Shown piece by piece: positions 26,180-35,119 of a stretch of 64,000 bases of DNA. Location of the stretch: assembly GCF_000377005.1 (NCBI RefSeq), contig NZ_AQYB01000032.1, positions 124,001 to 188,000 on the forward strand. Reading direction: 5' to 3'. The notes under the pieces are model-generated. The model did no database searches and was not told the DNA's origin. It worked only from the letters and a program-made list of their open reading frames with translations. Every line of letters starts with the position of its first letter. The first letter of the stretch is position 1. A program made the position numbers and the translations under genes. Origin of the DNA: Streptococcus minor DSM 17118. Lineage in GTDB: Bacteria > Bacillota > Bacilli > Lactobacillales > Streptococcaceae.

Positions 26180-26647
26180 ATGTCAACAAATCGTTTAGCC
26201 TGGGATGAATATTTTGCAGCTCAAGCCCTGCTCATCGCCAATCGAGCCACCTGTAAGCGGGCCAAGGTTGGAGTGGTTTTAGTGAAAGACAATAAGGTTA
26301 TCGCAACAGGCTATAATGGTTCAGTATCTGGAACGGAGCACTGTCTTGACCAAGAATGTTTGATGGTGGATGGCCACTGTGTGCGAACGATTCATGCCGA
26401 AGTCAATGCTATTTTACAGGGTGCTGAGCGGGGTATTCCTAAAGGTTTTACAGCCTATGTAACCCATTTTCCCTGCCTCAACTGCTCTAAGCAACTGCTT
26501 CAGGTAGGTTGCAAGCGCGTGGTCTACATTACCCCTTACCGCATGGATGACTATGCCCAATACCTTTATAAGGAAAAGGAATGTGAGCTGGTTCATCTCC
26601 CTCTTGCAAATGTCAAACAAGCCATTTTGGATGCGGAGTTTATTTAA
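26180..26647 (+). CDS. comEB: dCMP deaminase / ComEB-type protein
   Basis: Deaminates dCMP to dUMP for dTTP synthesis. The 155-residue protein has the zinc-dependent cytidine deaminase motifs: TIHAEVNAIL (His ligand and catalytic Glu) and FPCLNCSKQLLQVG (two Cys ligands); GTEHCLDQECLMVDGHC may hold an extra site. ATG 26180 follows GAGGTGGAG; the in-frame GTG at 26168 is part of that ribosome-binding region. The gene is called comEB by homology to B. subtilis; it has no cin-box here. Confidence 0.9.
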   Translation: MSTNRLAWDEYFAAQALLIANRATCKRAKVGVVLVKDNKVIATGYNGSVSGTEHCLDQECLMVDGHCVRTIHAEVNAILQGAERGIPKGFTAYVTHFPCLNCSKQLLQVGCKRVVYITPYRMDDYAQYLYKEKECELVHLPLANVKQAILDAEFI

Positions 26648-26690
26648 AAATAAAGAAAAAGGCAGCTCAACCAAACTGCCTTTATTTTTG
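26646..26690. terminator. Bidirectional terminator (comEB / lipoprotein)
   Basis: AAAGGCAG and CTGCCTTT pair around a 10-base loop, flanked by A-rich and T-rich tracts, between converging genes. Confidence 0.8.
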
Positions 26691-26696
26691 TGTCTA

Positions 26697-27602
26697 TCAA
26701 TTTTCTGCTTCCCATTTTTGGAAGGTGCTTTCCCATTTTTTATTGACGGAGCTTGCATCTACTTGGCTGACTGCGCCCAACATTTCGTCAGAAATAGAGA
26801 TTGACTGGTCTTTGTTGACATCTAACACAAGGTAGATGTCACGTAATTCTCCCCAAGTCATACCTGCTAAATCAACAGAGCCCTCTTCCCCTCCAACTGC
26901 TTCAAGATAATAGGTATACAAAACGAGTAAGTTTTTGTTGATATCGTCTTTCCCTTGTGCAGCAGTTAACTCCATTTCCAACGGGTAGAAAAACTCTTCA
27001 TAATTGTCGCGATAAGTTGCTTGAACGTAATATTGATAACTGTCGACAATTGGAACTCGCAGGTGAAGGTAGACTTTGTTGTCTTCAAGTTTTGAAAAAA
27101 CAACCTCGTACGCTGCAGACTCTTGGAGTGAGTTGATATTGACTTTTAACGCTTTTGGTCCAACTTCCGATAGCTTATAAGTGGTGCCTTTGTAGGGCAT
27201 TTTATAATTTAAATCAGCCTTCCTGTCCTTTATGAAGAAAGAAAATAGTTTTTCATAAACATCGTTCTCTGAGGTAACACCATAGGCTTTTCGGGTTGCT
27301 TGCAGGGTGTTGTTTGAAATATAAAATTCATCCACGATAGAAAGGGCATTTAGGATAGCTTTCTCTTTTATTCCTGCCTTGTATTCCTGAAGCTGATCGT
27401 ATGCTTCTTTTCTTTTAGTATCATCAACGACAAGTTCGTCAGAAGATGCCAAACTGCCATCCAGTGTTTGTTTGCGATAGGTTTTAGAGTAGGCTGCAGT
27501 ATTTTCTGCTACATCTATTTCTTTTGTAACAGGTGAGGTAGCACACGCACTCATAGTAGCCAGTGCTAGGACGAAATAACTAGATACGATAGTTTTTTTC
27601 AT
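26697..27602 (-). CDS. Putative lipoprotein with an EF-hand-like loop
   Basis: A 301-residue exported protein of unknown function. The signal peptide MKKTIVSSYFVLALATMSAC ends in a lipobox-like MSA-C (Cys 20), so it is probably lipid-anchored. The body is mixed helix and strand with no family I recognise. Near the C-terminus (about 268-280), LDVNKDQSISISDEML fits the calcium loop D-x-N-x-D-x-S of EF-hand or dockerin repeats. Monocistronic, with AAAGGAGAAA before the ATG and TATAAT upstream. Confidence 0.7.
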   Translation of the reverse strand: MKKTIVSSYFVLALATMSACATSPVTKEIDVAENTAAYSKTYRKQTLDGSLASSDELVVDDTKRKEAYDQLQEYKAGIKEKAILNALSIVDEFYISNNTLQATRKAYGVTSENDVYEKLFSFFIKDRKADLNYKMPYKGTTYKLSEVGPKALKVNINSLQESAAYEVVFSKLEDNKVYLHLRVPIVDSYQYYVQATYRDNYEEFFYPLEMELTAAQGKDDINKNLLVLYTYYLEAVGGEEGSVDLAGMTWGELRDIYLVLDVNKDQSISISDEMLGAVSQVDASSVNKKWESTFQKWEAEN

Positions 27603-27715
27603 TGCAATTTCTCCTTTTTCTTATTATATCATTTTATGAGAATATGGGTCATAGTGAGGATTGTGAATGTTGTGACATATCATTTTTGATTTTCACTGTA
27701 GTTTTTACCAAGTTG

Positions 27716-27724
27716 TGGTACAAT
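27716..27724 (+). promoter_or_regulatory. Promoter of metK
   Basis: TGGTACAAT is an extended -10 box; transcription should begin near 27731, just before the SAM element. Confidence 0.65.
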
Positions 27725-27770
27725 AGAGAAGTTATTGAGTCCCGAAAAGGCGACTGAAAGAGGGAGAGTG

Positions 27771-27794
27771 GATAGCTTTATTCCAAAAGCTATC
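27771..27794 (+). other. Hairpin inside the enlarged riboswitch loop
   Basis: GATAGCTTT and AAAGCTATC form a 9-bp stem at the 5' side of the insertion, just before the tandem repeats. Confidence 0.6.
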
Positions 27795-27799
27795 TGTGG

Positions 27800-27936
27800 T
27801 ATCTCGCAAATCCTAGAAAAGCTTTGCTTGGTATCTTCACTATCTCGCAAATCCTAGAAAAGCTTTGCTCGATATCTTCACTATCTCGCAAATCCTAGAA
27901 AAGCTTTGCTCGATATCTTCACTATCTCGCAAATCC
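27800..27936 (+). repeat. 41-bp tandem repeat, 3.3 copies, in the metK leader
   Basis: Units at 27800-27840, 27841-27881 and 27882-27922, then a 14-base partial copy to 27936. Units 2 and 3 are identical; unit 1 differs at two bases (TTGG for TCGA). Each contains TATCTCGCAAATCC and a GCAAA...TTTGC inverted repeat. Confidence 0.95.
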
Positions 27937-27997
27937 CCTCCTTTTAGTCGGTGCTTTGTAACCTTGGTAACAATTTATTTTAAGGGGGACATTTTTT

Positions 27998-29188
27998 ATG
28001 TCAGAACGTAAACTTTTCACGTCTGAGTCGGTTTCGGAGGGGCATCCGGATAAGATTGCGGACCAGATTTCCGATGCGATTTTGGATGCCATTTTGGCTC
28101 AGGACCCAGATGCCCATGTAGCAGCTGAAACGGCTGTTTACACTGGAAGCGTCCATGTTTTTGGAGAAATTTCAACCACAGCTTATGTGGACATCAACCG
28201 TGTGGTGCGTGATACCATTGCAGAGATTGGCTATACAAAGGGCGAATATGGTTTTGCGGCAGAATCTGTTGGGGTCCATCCATCACTTGTCGAGCAGTCG
28301 CCAGATATTGCTCAGGGAGTCAATGAGGCCCTAGAAGCGCGTGAGGATGCCAGCCAAGATCCGCTGGATTTGATTGGAGCAGGAGACCAAGGTCTCATGT
28401 TTGGTTTTGCGGTGGATGAGACTCCTGAACTCATGCCTTTGCCCATCTCACTTTCTCACAAATTGGTCAAAAAATTAGCTGATTTGCGCAAATCTGGCGC
28501 CATTTCCTACTTACGTCCAGATGCCAAGTCACAGGTGACTGTCGAGTACGATGAGAATGGAAGACCATCTCGAGTGGATACAGTTGTCATTTCAACCCAA
28601 CATGACCCAGATGTGACCAATGAGCAAATTCATCAAGATGTGATTGAAAAAGTTATCAAGACAGTCATTCCGTCTGAATATCTGGATGAAAAAACCAAGT
28701 ATTTCATCAATCCGACCGGTCGCTTTGTCATCGGTGGTCCGCAAGGGGATTCCGGTCTGACAGGTCGTAAGATTATCGTGGATACTTATGGTGGCTATGC
28801 CCGTCATGGTGGCGGTGCCTTTTCAGGAAAGGATGCGACCAAGGTAGACCGCTCCGCATCTTATGCGGCTCGCTATATCGCCAAAAACATTGTTGCAGCT
28901 GGTCTGGCTAGCAAGGTAGAGGTACAGTTGGCTTATGCTATCGGTGTTGCCCAGCCAGTTTCGGTTCGTGTGGATACCTTTGGAACAAATACCATTGCGG
29001 AAAGCAAGATTGAAGCAGCAGTTCGTCAAATCTTTGATTTACGGCCGGCCGGTATCATCCAAATGTTAGACCTCAAGCGCCCAATCTATCGCCAAACAGC
29101 AGCCTATGGACATATGGGGCGGATGGATATCGACCTACCATGGGAAAAATTGGATAAGGTAGAGGCCTTGAAGGAAGCGACCAAATAA
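27998..29188 (+). CDS. metK: S-adenosylmethionine synthetase
   Basis: Makes SAM from methionine and ATP. The 396-residue protein opens [20 protein letters not shown] with the ATP-binding His, and has [12 protein letters not shown] (about 127-138), the [18 protein letters not shown] loop and the C-terminal [15 protein letters not shown]. It is controlled by the SMK element directly upstream, where the GGGGG ribosome-binding site is part of the switch. Monocistronic. Confidence 0.98.
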   Translation: MSERKLFTSESVSEGHPDKIADQISDAILDAILAQDPDAHVAAETAVYTGSVHVFGEISTTAYVDINRVVRDTIAEIGYTKGEYGFAAESVGVHPSLVEQSPDIAQGVNEALEAREDASQDPLDLIGAGDQGLMFGFAVDETPELMPLPISLSHKLVKKLADLRKSGAISYLRPDAKSQVTVEYDENGRPSRVDTVVISTQHDPDVTNEQIHQDVIEKVIKTVIPSEYLDEKTKYFINPTGRFVIGGPQGDSGLTGRKIIVDTYGGYARHGGGAFSGKDATKVDRSASYAARYIAKNIVAAGLASKVEVQLAYAIGVAQPVSVRVDTFGTNTIAESKIEAAVRQIFDLRPAGIIQMLDLKRPIYRQTAAYGHMGRMDIDLPWEKLDKVEALKEATK

Positions 29189-29198
29189 GATCGTCAGG

Positions 29199-29233
29199 AC
29201 ATCGTTCCAGCATTGTTGGGACGGTGTTTTTTT
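29199..29233 (+). terminator. Terminator after metK
   Basis: ACATCGTTCC pairs with GGGACGGTGT (with G-U pairs), followed by TTTTTT. Confidence 0.7.
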
Positions 29234-29319
29234 ACAATCAGAACCCCATTTTCTTTGTTCAAAAATTCTGGGGCAGGCCAATGTGATTTCTGTTATACTG
29301 TCTATGAGAGGTGAAGAAG

Positions 29320-30153
29320 ATGATGCATCATTTTAATCAAACCATGAAATATTTGGAGACAACTCTGGATTCGGACATAGATCCGAAGAAAATCCAGCAG
29401 CTGTCTGGCTATCCCTATGCCATGTTCAGTAGGCTTTTCTCCATTTTGGCGGATATGACCTTGGCAGAATACCTGAGAAATCGCAGGCTTTCGCGAGCTG
29501 TCCATGATTTGACCCAAACCTCTGCCAAGATTATTGACATCGCTCTAACATACGGCTATGATTCGGCTGATGCCTTTAGTGCGGCCTTCAAAAAGTTTCA
29601 TGGGGTGACACCTTCTCAGGTTAGGAGCGGAAGTGCCTATAAGGTTTTTCCGCCCCTGCAACTATCCTTGAAAATAACAGGAGGAAAAAATATGGATATC
29701 AAAATTGCACAAAAACCGGCCTTTGCTGTGGCTGGCGTCTTGCTAGAAGCTATCGACAATAGCCTGTGTCCCTCTGCTTGGAATCAGCTTTTTGAAAAAC
29801 AGTCTTTTGAAACGCTGGCGAGTCTTGGAAATGGCCAATCTTATGGTGTCTGCTCAGATGTTAAAGAAGGAGAAATCATCAATTACATGGCTGGCTATGA
29901 TGTGACCGATCAGAGAAAAGCCAAGGCATTGGGCCTGACTATCTTGGAAATTGAGGCAGCAGATTATGCCATCATCCCAGTTAAAGGACCCATTCCAGGC
30001 TCCATCCATCAAGCTTGGAAGTATGTTTTGGAAGTGTTTTTCCCTGAAACAGGCTATCGCCATTCTGGAGCTCCAGACTTTGAAGTCTATGCAGAAGGAG
30101 ATATGGATAGCCCTGACTACGAAATGGAGCTTTGGATTCCCATTGTCAAATAA
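29320..30153 (+). CDS. AraC-type regulator with GyrI-like effector domain
   Basis: A 277-residue regulator. The N-terminal AraC DNA-binding domain (about 1-105) has two helix-turn-helix units; the second reads YGYDSADAFSAAFKKFHGVT. The C-terminal GyrI-like domain (about 125-277, starting MDIKIAQKPAFAVAGVLLEA) usually binds small drug-like molecules. ATG 29320 is chosen because GAGG sits 8 bases before it; the in-frame GTG at 29311 is part of that site. It ends 11 bases before the papain-fold gene. Confidence 0.88.
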   Translation: MMHHFNQTMKYLETTLDSDIDPKKIQQLSGYPYAMFSRLFSILADMTLAEYLRNRRLSRAVHDLTQTSAKIIDIALTYGYDSADAFSAAFKKFHGVTPSQVRSGSAYKVFPPLQLSLKITGGKNMDIKIAQKPAFAVAGVLLEAIDNSLCPSAWNQLFEKQSFETLASLGNGQSYGVCSDVKEGEIINYMAGYDVTDQRKAKALGLTILEIEAADYAIIPVKGPIPGSIHQAWKYVLEVFFPETGYRHSGAPDFEVYAEGDMDSPDYEMELWIPIVK

Positions 30154-30164
30154 AGGAAGGAGCG

Positions 30165-31100
30165 ATGCACATGCAGCTTTACTACGGGGATATTCCCCTC
30201 TGCTATACACATTCGGCGGCCATGGTCCTGCATGCCTATGGCTATGATTTCCAACCTCCCTATTTGGAAGCCTTAATGGCTATGGGAAACGGGGCAAACT
30301 TTCTAAACGATGACCCAAGGCATCCCCTTGTTTTCTTTGACAATGGTGAACCAGATATTTCGATTAGCAACTGTTTACAAATGCTGGGATTTGAATATGA
30401 CGAGTATTACTTGAGACCTTCTGATGAAATGGATGTCGTCAACATAAAAGAAAACTTGGCTTCTTTATTGAAAAACGGTCCCGTCATTGTCGGTCCTCTG
30501 GATATGGGGCATCTGACCTACAACCCCAATCATGGATATCTAAAAGGGGTAGATCATTTTGTCACCATCTATGATTTGATAGGGGATGAACTCTGTCTCC
30601 ATGATCCAGCTGGCTATCCCTGCATGCAGATGAATTTTACTGATTTCTTGCCCGCCTGGCAGGCAGAATCAATCGCTTATAAGAGAGGTTCCTTTTCCAT
30701 GTGGGGGAATTTGCGGCGAGTGGAAGCTCCAAGTCCAGCGGAGATATACCATAAACTCTCTCTAACCATGAAAAAGCGCTACGAATCTAGTCAAAGCAAT
30801 GTGATACAAGCCTATGCAGACTCTATTCGAAGCCATGGTCTTAATTCGCAACAAAAGCAACTGCATGACTTTTTTTCATTCAGATTAGCATCTGCAAGAA
30901 GCAATTATCTGAGTCACTTCCTCCGAAAACACGATCTTGAAAGAGCAGTCTTGAAAGAAAAGATGGCTGACCTGTTCGGGCAGGCACATTTGGCTAGCTT
31001 GCGGGAGGATTTCATCTCGCTTGCAGACATCCTCCAGGATATTGCACAATTGGATAATCAATTTAAGGAAAAATGTCTACAATACAAGGGAAGAGAATAA
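30165..31100 (+). CDS. Papain-fold (C39/BtrH-like) protein
   Basis: A 311-residue cytosolic protein. ATG 30165 follows GGAAGGAG. The N-terminal 170 residues look like a C39-like or BtrH-type cysteine fold: Cys in IPLCYTHSAAMVLHAYG (about 13), His in GVDHFVTIYDL (about 133) and Asp in LHDPAGYPC (about 148) could be a triad. The C-terminal part is helical. It is co-transcribed with the AraC/GyrI regulator. It may be a peptidase or an acyltransferase; the substrate is unknown. Confidence 0.6.
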   Translation: MHMQLYYGDIPLCYTHSAAMVLHAYGYDFQPPYLEALMAMGNGANFLNDDPRHPLVFFDNGEPDISISNCLQMLGFEYDEYYLRPSDEMDVVNIKENLASLLKNGPVIVGPLDMGHLTYNPNHGYLKGVDHFVTIYDLIGDELCLHDPAGYPCMQMNFTDFLPAWQAESIAYKRGSFSMWGNLRRVEAPSPAEIYHKLSLTMKKRYESSQSNVIQAYADSIRSHGLNSQQKQLHDFFSFRLASARSNYLSHFLRKHDLERAVLKEKMADLFGQAHLASLREDFISLADILQDIAQLDNQFKEKCLQYKGRE

Positions 31101-31274
31101 ACAAAAAACGCGCTTGAACAGGTCAGTAAGCGTGTTTTCATTCTTTCTTCTGCAGCCCCATCTTGGAAGAGGCTATGTGGCTTATTTAAATAACTCTACT
31201 AGCAATTTTTCAGCCATTGTGATACAATAAATCGTATGCCTTTTTGGCGAAAATGAGAAAAGAGATTGATTTGT

Positions 31275-32534
31275 ATGAGAAAAATCATCATAAATGGTGG
31301 GCGACCGTTAACGGGGAAAGTGACGGTTAGTGGGGCTAAGAACTCAGTTGTAGCCCTGATTCCAGCCATTATTTTGGCAGACGGGATTGTGACCTTGGAT
31401 GGAGTTCCGGCTATTTCAGACGTTGATAGCTTGATTGATATCATGGAAACTATGGGTGCAAGTGTCCGGCGCGATGGAGAATGTTTGGAGATTGATCCGC
31501 GCGGCGTCCAGGACATGCCAATGCCTTTTGGAAAGATTAATAGCCTACGGGCCTCTTATTATTTTTATGGTTCCTTGTTAGGTCGTTTTGGTCAGGCCAT
31601 CGTTGGTTTGCCAGGTGGCTGTGATTTAGGGCCACGTCCCATTGACTTGCACCTGAAGGCTTTTGAGGCTATGGGTGCGAGTATGACCTATGAAGGCTCG
31701 AACATGCATTTGGTAGCAGGTGATAAGCATCTACATGGAGCTCATATTTTTATGGACACTGTCAGTGTTGGGGCGACCATCAATACCATGTTGGCGGCTG
31801 TCAAGGCTCATGGTCGGACTGTTATTGAAAATGCGGCTCGTGAACCAGAAATCATTGATGTAGCGACTCTACTCAATAACATGGGGGCACGTGTTCGGGG
31901 TGCTGGTACAGATGTCATTATCATCGAGGGAGTGGACAAGTTGCATGGCACACGCCATCAAGTCATCCCAGACCGGATTGAGGCAGGTACCTATATCGCT
32001 CTAGCGGCAGCAGTTGGTCAGGGAATTCAAATTGACAATGTCCTTTACGAGCACTTAGAGTCCTATATTGCCAAGCTAGAAGAGATGGGCGTTCGGATGA
32101 CAGTCTCAGAAGATAGCGTTTTTGTTGAAAAACAAGAACAGCTCAAGGCTGTATCTATTAAAACGTCTCCTTATCCCGGAGTGGCAACGGATTTGCAACA
32201 ACCTTTGACTCCTCTTTTACTGAAAACTACAGGAAACGGCCGCATCATTGATACCATTTATGAGAAGCGGGTCGGACATGTAGCAGAACTAGCGAAAATG
32301 GGTGCTCAAATTGCCACTCGAAGCAATTATATCACCTATCAGGGTCCTAATGAACTGATTGGTGCGCAAGTGAAGGCTACGGACTTACGAGCTGGAGCTG
32401 CGATGATTATTGCAGGTCTGATGGCCCAAGGTCAAACTGAAATCACCAATGTTGAGTTTATCCTGCGAGGCTATTCGAATATCATTGAAAAATTGACGGA
32501 CTTGGGTGCTGATATTCAGTTGATTGAAGACTAA
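31275..32534 (+). CDS. murA: UDP-N-acetylglucosamine 1-carboxyvinyltransferase (MurA paralogue)
   Basis: Transfers enolpyruvate to UDP-GlcNAc, the first committed step of peptidoglycan synthesis. Streptococci have two MurA enzymes and this looks like the second (MurA2/MurZ type). ATG 31275 gives [20 protein letters not shown] and 419 residues. The catalytic Cys is in [20 protein letters not shown] (about 117), the residue attacked by fosfomycin. [12 protein letters not shown] and [15 protein letters not shown] are family signatures. A terminator follows at 32549. Confidence 0.93.
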   Translation: MRKIIINGGRPLTGKVTVSGAKNSVVALIPAIILADGIVTLDGVPAISDVDSLIDIMETMGASVRRDGECLEIDPRGVQDMPMPFGKINSLRASYYFYGSLLGRFGQAIVGLPGGCDLGPRPIDLHLKAFEAMGASMTYEGSNMHLVAGDKHLHGAHIFMDTVSVGATINTMLAAVKAHGRTVIENAAREPEIIDVATLLNNMGARVRGAGTDVIIIEGVDKLHGTRHQVIPDRIEAGTYIALAAAVGQGIQIDNVLYEHLESYIAKLEEMGVRMTVSEDSVFVEKQEQLKAVSIKTSPYPGVATDLQQPLTPLLLKTTGNGRIIDTIYEKRVGHVAELAKMGAQIATRSNYITYQGPNELIGAQVKATDLRAGAAMIIAGLMAQGQTEITNVEFILRGYSNIIEKLTDLGADIQLIED

Positions 32535-32548
32535 ACCATTCTATCCTG

Positions 32549-32591
32549 AGTGAGAAGATACCGAAATTTTGGCATCCTCACTCTTTTTTTC
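32549..32591 (+). terminator. Terminator after murA
   Basis: GAGTGAG/CTCACTC stem with an inner helix and a run of seven T. Confidence 0.8.
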
Positions 32592-32604
32592 ATAAAGGAA
32601 GTCT

Positions 32605-33180
32605 ATGATGATATGGACAAAATTGGCTGCCTATGCCAGTCTGGAAACGGAACGCTTATTCTTACGCCCCTTTATAGCTACAGATAGCGAGGATTTTTAC
32701 CAAGTAGTATCTAATCCCAACAATCTGGAATTTATTTTTCCTGTAAAAGCCAGTAAAAAAGAAGCGATGGATTTGATGGTGGAAATGTTTATGAAAGCTC
32801 CGCTGGGTAAGTGGGCTATTGTGAATAAGGGAAACCAGCGATTGATTGGAGCTATTTCTTTTGAAAAATTACATGAGCAAACCAAACAGGCAGAATTGGG
32901 CTATTTCATCCATAGTGATTACTGGGGAATGGGATTTGCAACAGAAGCAGTCCAAAACATTAGTTTCCTAGCCCTCTATGAGCTGGGTTTGACAGATATT
33001 AGTATTATTGCTCATTTAGAAAATATTGCCAGTCAAAAAGTGGCTGAAAAAGCTGGCTTTACGCTGCTTAGACAGTACAGAGGAAGTGATCGGTACACCC
33101 ACAAAATGAGAGAATATAAACATTATCACCTCACCAAAAAACACTTAGTAGCATTAGAAAGAGATAAAAAGAAAAGATGA
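32605..33180 (+). CDS. GNAT N-acetyltransferase (RimJ/RimL-like)
   Basis: A 191-residue acetyltransferase of the RimJ/RimL type. The opening LETERLFLRPFIATDSEDFY is typical, followed by LGYFIHSDYWGMGFATEAV, which contains the acetyl-CoA loop, and ENIASQKVAEKAGF. The substrate may be a protein N-terminus or a small molecule. The start has AAGGAAG upstream. Its stop overlaps the map start (ATGA), so the two are coupled. Confidence 0.87.
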   Translation: MMIWTKLAAYASLETERLFLRPFIATDSEDFYQVVSNPNNLEFIFPVKASKKEAMDLMVEMFMKAPLGKWAIVNKGNQRLIGAISFEKLHEQTKQAELGYFIHSDYWGMGFATEAVQNISFLALYELGLTDISIIAHLENIASQKVAEKAGFTLLRQYRGSDRYTHKMREYKHYHLTKKHLVALERDKKKR

Positions 33181-34037
33181 TTACCATTAAATCACAAAGA
33201 GAAATTGAAGCTATGGACCGAGCAGGGGATTTCCTAGCCAGCATTCATATTGGCTTGCGCGATTTGATTAAACCAGGATTAGATCTATGGGATGTAGAAG
33301 AATATGTCCGCAAACGTTGCAAGGAGGCAAATGTCTTACCTCTTCAAATAGGCGTGGATGGGCATATGATGGACTATCCTTACGCAACTTGTTGTGGAAT
33401 CAATGACGAAGTGGCTCATGCTTTTCCACGTCACTATAAGTTGAAAGAAGGCGACTTACTCAAGGTGGATATGGTCTTGAGTGAACCTTTGGACAAGTCT
33501 ATCTTGGATGTCTCCAAACTGGATTTTAACAATGTTGAACTCATGAAAAAATACACTGTTGATTATAGCGGTGGTTTGGCAGATTCCTGCTGGGCTTACG
33601 CAGTTGGGAATGTCTCTCAGGAAGTCAAGGACTTGATGGATGTGACCAAGCAATGCTTGTACATTGGTATTGAACAGGCCAAGGTTGGAAATCGCATCGG
33701 TGACATTGGCGCAGCTATTCAGGAATATGCAGAGAGTCGAGGTTATGGAGTTGTCCGTGATTTGGTTGGGCACGGTGTGGGGCCAACTATGCATGAAGAG
33801 CCGATGGTGCCACATTTTGGTCGAGCAGGTCGTGGTCTTCGTCTCAAGGAAGGGATGGTCTTGACCATCGAACCAATGATTAACACAGGCACTTGGGAAA
33901 TCGATACTGACATGAAGACAGGTTGGGCACACAAGACCATTGATGGAGGTCTATCCTGCCAATACGAACACCAATTTGTCATCACCAAAGATGGTCCCCG
34001 TATCTTGACCAGCCAGGGCGAAGAAGGAACGTATTAA
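33177..34037 (+). CDS. map: Methionine aminopeptidase, type I
   Basis: Removes the initiator Met from new proteins. At 286 residues it is longer than typical type I enzymes because of an insertion at about 103-125 (PLDKSILDVSKLDFNNVELM), a feature of streptococcal Map proteins. Metal ligands are visible: Asp in LLKVDMVL, Asp in GGLADSCWAY, His in GHGVGPTMHEEP, Glu in LTIEPMIN, and Glu in CQYEHQFVIT. Co-transcribed with the GNAT gene before it. Confidence 0.95.
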   Translation: MITIKSQREIEAMDRAGDFLASIHIGLRDLIKPGLDLWDVEEYVRKRCKEANVLPLQIGVDGHMMDYPYATCCGINDEVAHAFPRHYKLKEGDLLKVDMVLSEPLDKSILDVSKLDFNNVELMKKYTVDYSGGLADSCWAYAVGNVSQEVKDLMDVTKQCLYIGIEQAKVGNRIGDIGAAIQEYAESRGYGVVRDLVGHGVGPTMHEEPMVPHFGRAGRGLRLKEGMVLTIEPMINTGTWEIDTDMKTGWAHKTIDGGLSCQYEHQFVITKDGPRILTSQGEEGTY

Positions 34038-34078
34038 ACATTTAGACGAAAACCTAGTCTTTGTGTGAAAGGAGTAGT

Positions 34079-35014
34079 ATGAAAGAGAAAAAAGCATCAT
34101 CTAAATTCAGAGAGTTTATCAAAACCTTTCTTTCCTTCTATATGTCAGCCGACATAGACATTACCAGTGTGGCTGTTGCATACTATATCATTGTCTCTGT
34201 TTTCCCAGCCCTTATGTTGCTAGCCAGCCTTCTGCCCTATTTCCAATTTAATGTCAGTCAGGTTTTAGGAGTTATTGAGGAACTTTTCCCCAAGCAAATC
34301 TATCCTACAGTTGCAAATTTAGTCTCAACTGCTCTGACTCAGCCTTCCTCTTCTTGGTTGGGGATTTCTATTGTATCCACTCTGTGGGCTATCTCTAAAT
34401 CCATGGCTGCTCTTCAAAAGGCTTTTAACAAGGCTTACGGAGTGGTCGAAAACCGCGATTTTATCATCACTCACGTAGTAGGAATTTTTTTGGGAATCGG
34501 TCTCCAACTCATCATTACCCTGAGCGTTTTGGTCCTTGCTTTTGGCAAAACGGTCTTGCAGACCTTACAGCATTTCTTGGACTTAGAACAGGCTATTTAC
34601 TTAGATTTAGCTAATCAGACGACACCAATCATCTATTTAGCCCTCTTTTTGGCTCTTTTGATGCTCTACTTTTTCCTACCCAATGTACGGATTAAGAAAA
34701 TTCGTTTTGTCGTACCTGGAGCCATTTTTGTCATGGTTGTCATGGGAACAGTGGGCAATCTCTTTGCTATCTATGTCAATTCCTATGCAGCACGTCTGAT
34801 GGACTTCCGTTTTGTCACTTCGGTGGTGATTTTAGTCCTCATGCTCTGGTTTGTCTTTATGGCCAGTATTCTGATTACAGGTGCGGTATTGAATGCGACT
34901 GTCCAACGGATGTTTGTAGGAGAATTTTCCACCCGAGCTGGAGATATATTCACCGTTTTCAACCGCCTCAAGGCCCGCTTTCGCAAGACAGGTGCTAATA
35001 ATAAACAGCATTAA
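34079..35014 (+). CDS. YihY/BrkB family membrane protein
   Basis: A 311-residue integral membrane protein with about six TM segments. The N-terminal DITSVAVAYYIIVSVFPALM and LGISIVSTLWAISKSMAALQKAFNKAYG are family hallmarks, the latter with the conserved Trp. The old name ribonuclease BN is wrong for this family; its function is unsettled. ATG 34079 follows AAAGGAGTAGT. It probably forms a transcript with map, 41 bases upstream. Confidence 0.88.
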   Translation: MKEKKASSKFREFIKTFLSFYMSADIDITSVAVAYYIIVSVFPALMLLASLLPYFQFNVSQVLGVIEELFPKQIYPTVANLVSTALTQPSSSWLGISIVSTLWAISKSMAALQKAFNKAYGVVENRDFIITHVVGIFLGIGLQLIITLSVLVLAFGKTVLQTLQHFLDLEQAIYLDLANQTTPIIYLALFLALLMLYFFLPNVRIKKIRFVVPGAIFVMVVMGTVGNLFAIYVNSYAARLMDFRFVTSVVILVLMLWFVFMASILITGAVLNATVQRMFVGEFSTRAGDIFTVFNRLKARFRKTGANNKQH

Positions 35015-35028
35015 AAGAACCAAATCAG

Positions 35029-35053
35029 CAAGCTCGCTCGAGCTTGTTTTGTT
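35029..35053 (+). terminator. Terminator after the YihY-family gene
   Basis: CAAGCTC/GAGCTTG stem with GCTC loop and TTTTGTT. Confidence 0.75.
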
Positions 35054-35119
35054 ATTACTTGAAAAAAATGGCTAATAAGATTACAATAATGATAAAATAG
35101 TATGTAAAAGGAGCTACTT

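Larger units (their letters stand above)
27739..27990 (+). promoter_or_regulatory. SMK (SAM-III) riboswitch before metK
   Basis: The conserved pieces of the SMK box are present in order: GTCCCGAAAAGG (27739-27750), CGACTGAAAG opening helix P3 (27751-27760), its partner CTTTTAGTCG (27941-27950), GCTTTGTAACC (27953-27963), and GGGGGAC (27984-27990), which is also the metK ribosome-binding site. GTCCC pairs exactly with GGGAC, so SAM binding would hide the site and stop translation. The P3 loop is enlarged by about 180 bases of repeats. Confidence 0.85.

Noticed and set aside
31107-31138. Terminator after the papain-fold gene
   Set aside because: The AACGCGCTT/AAGCGTGTT stem has a long loop and only a short T run; too weak to list as a feature.
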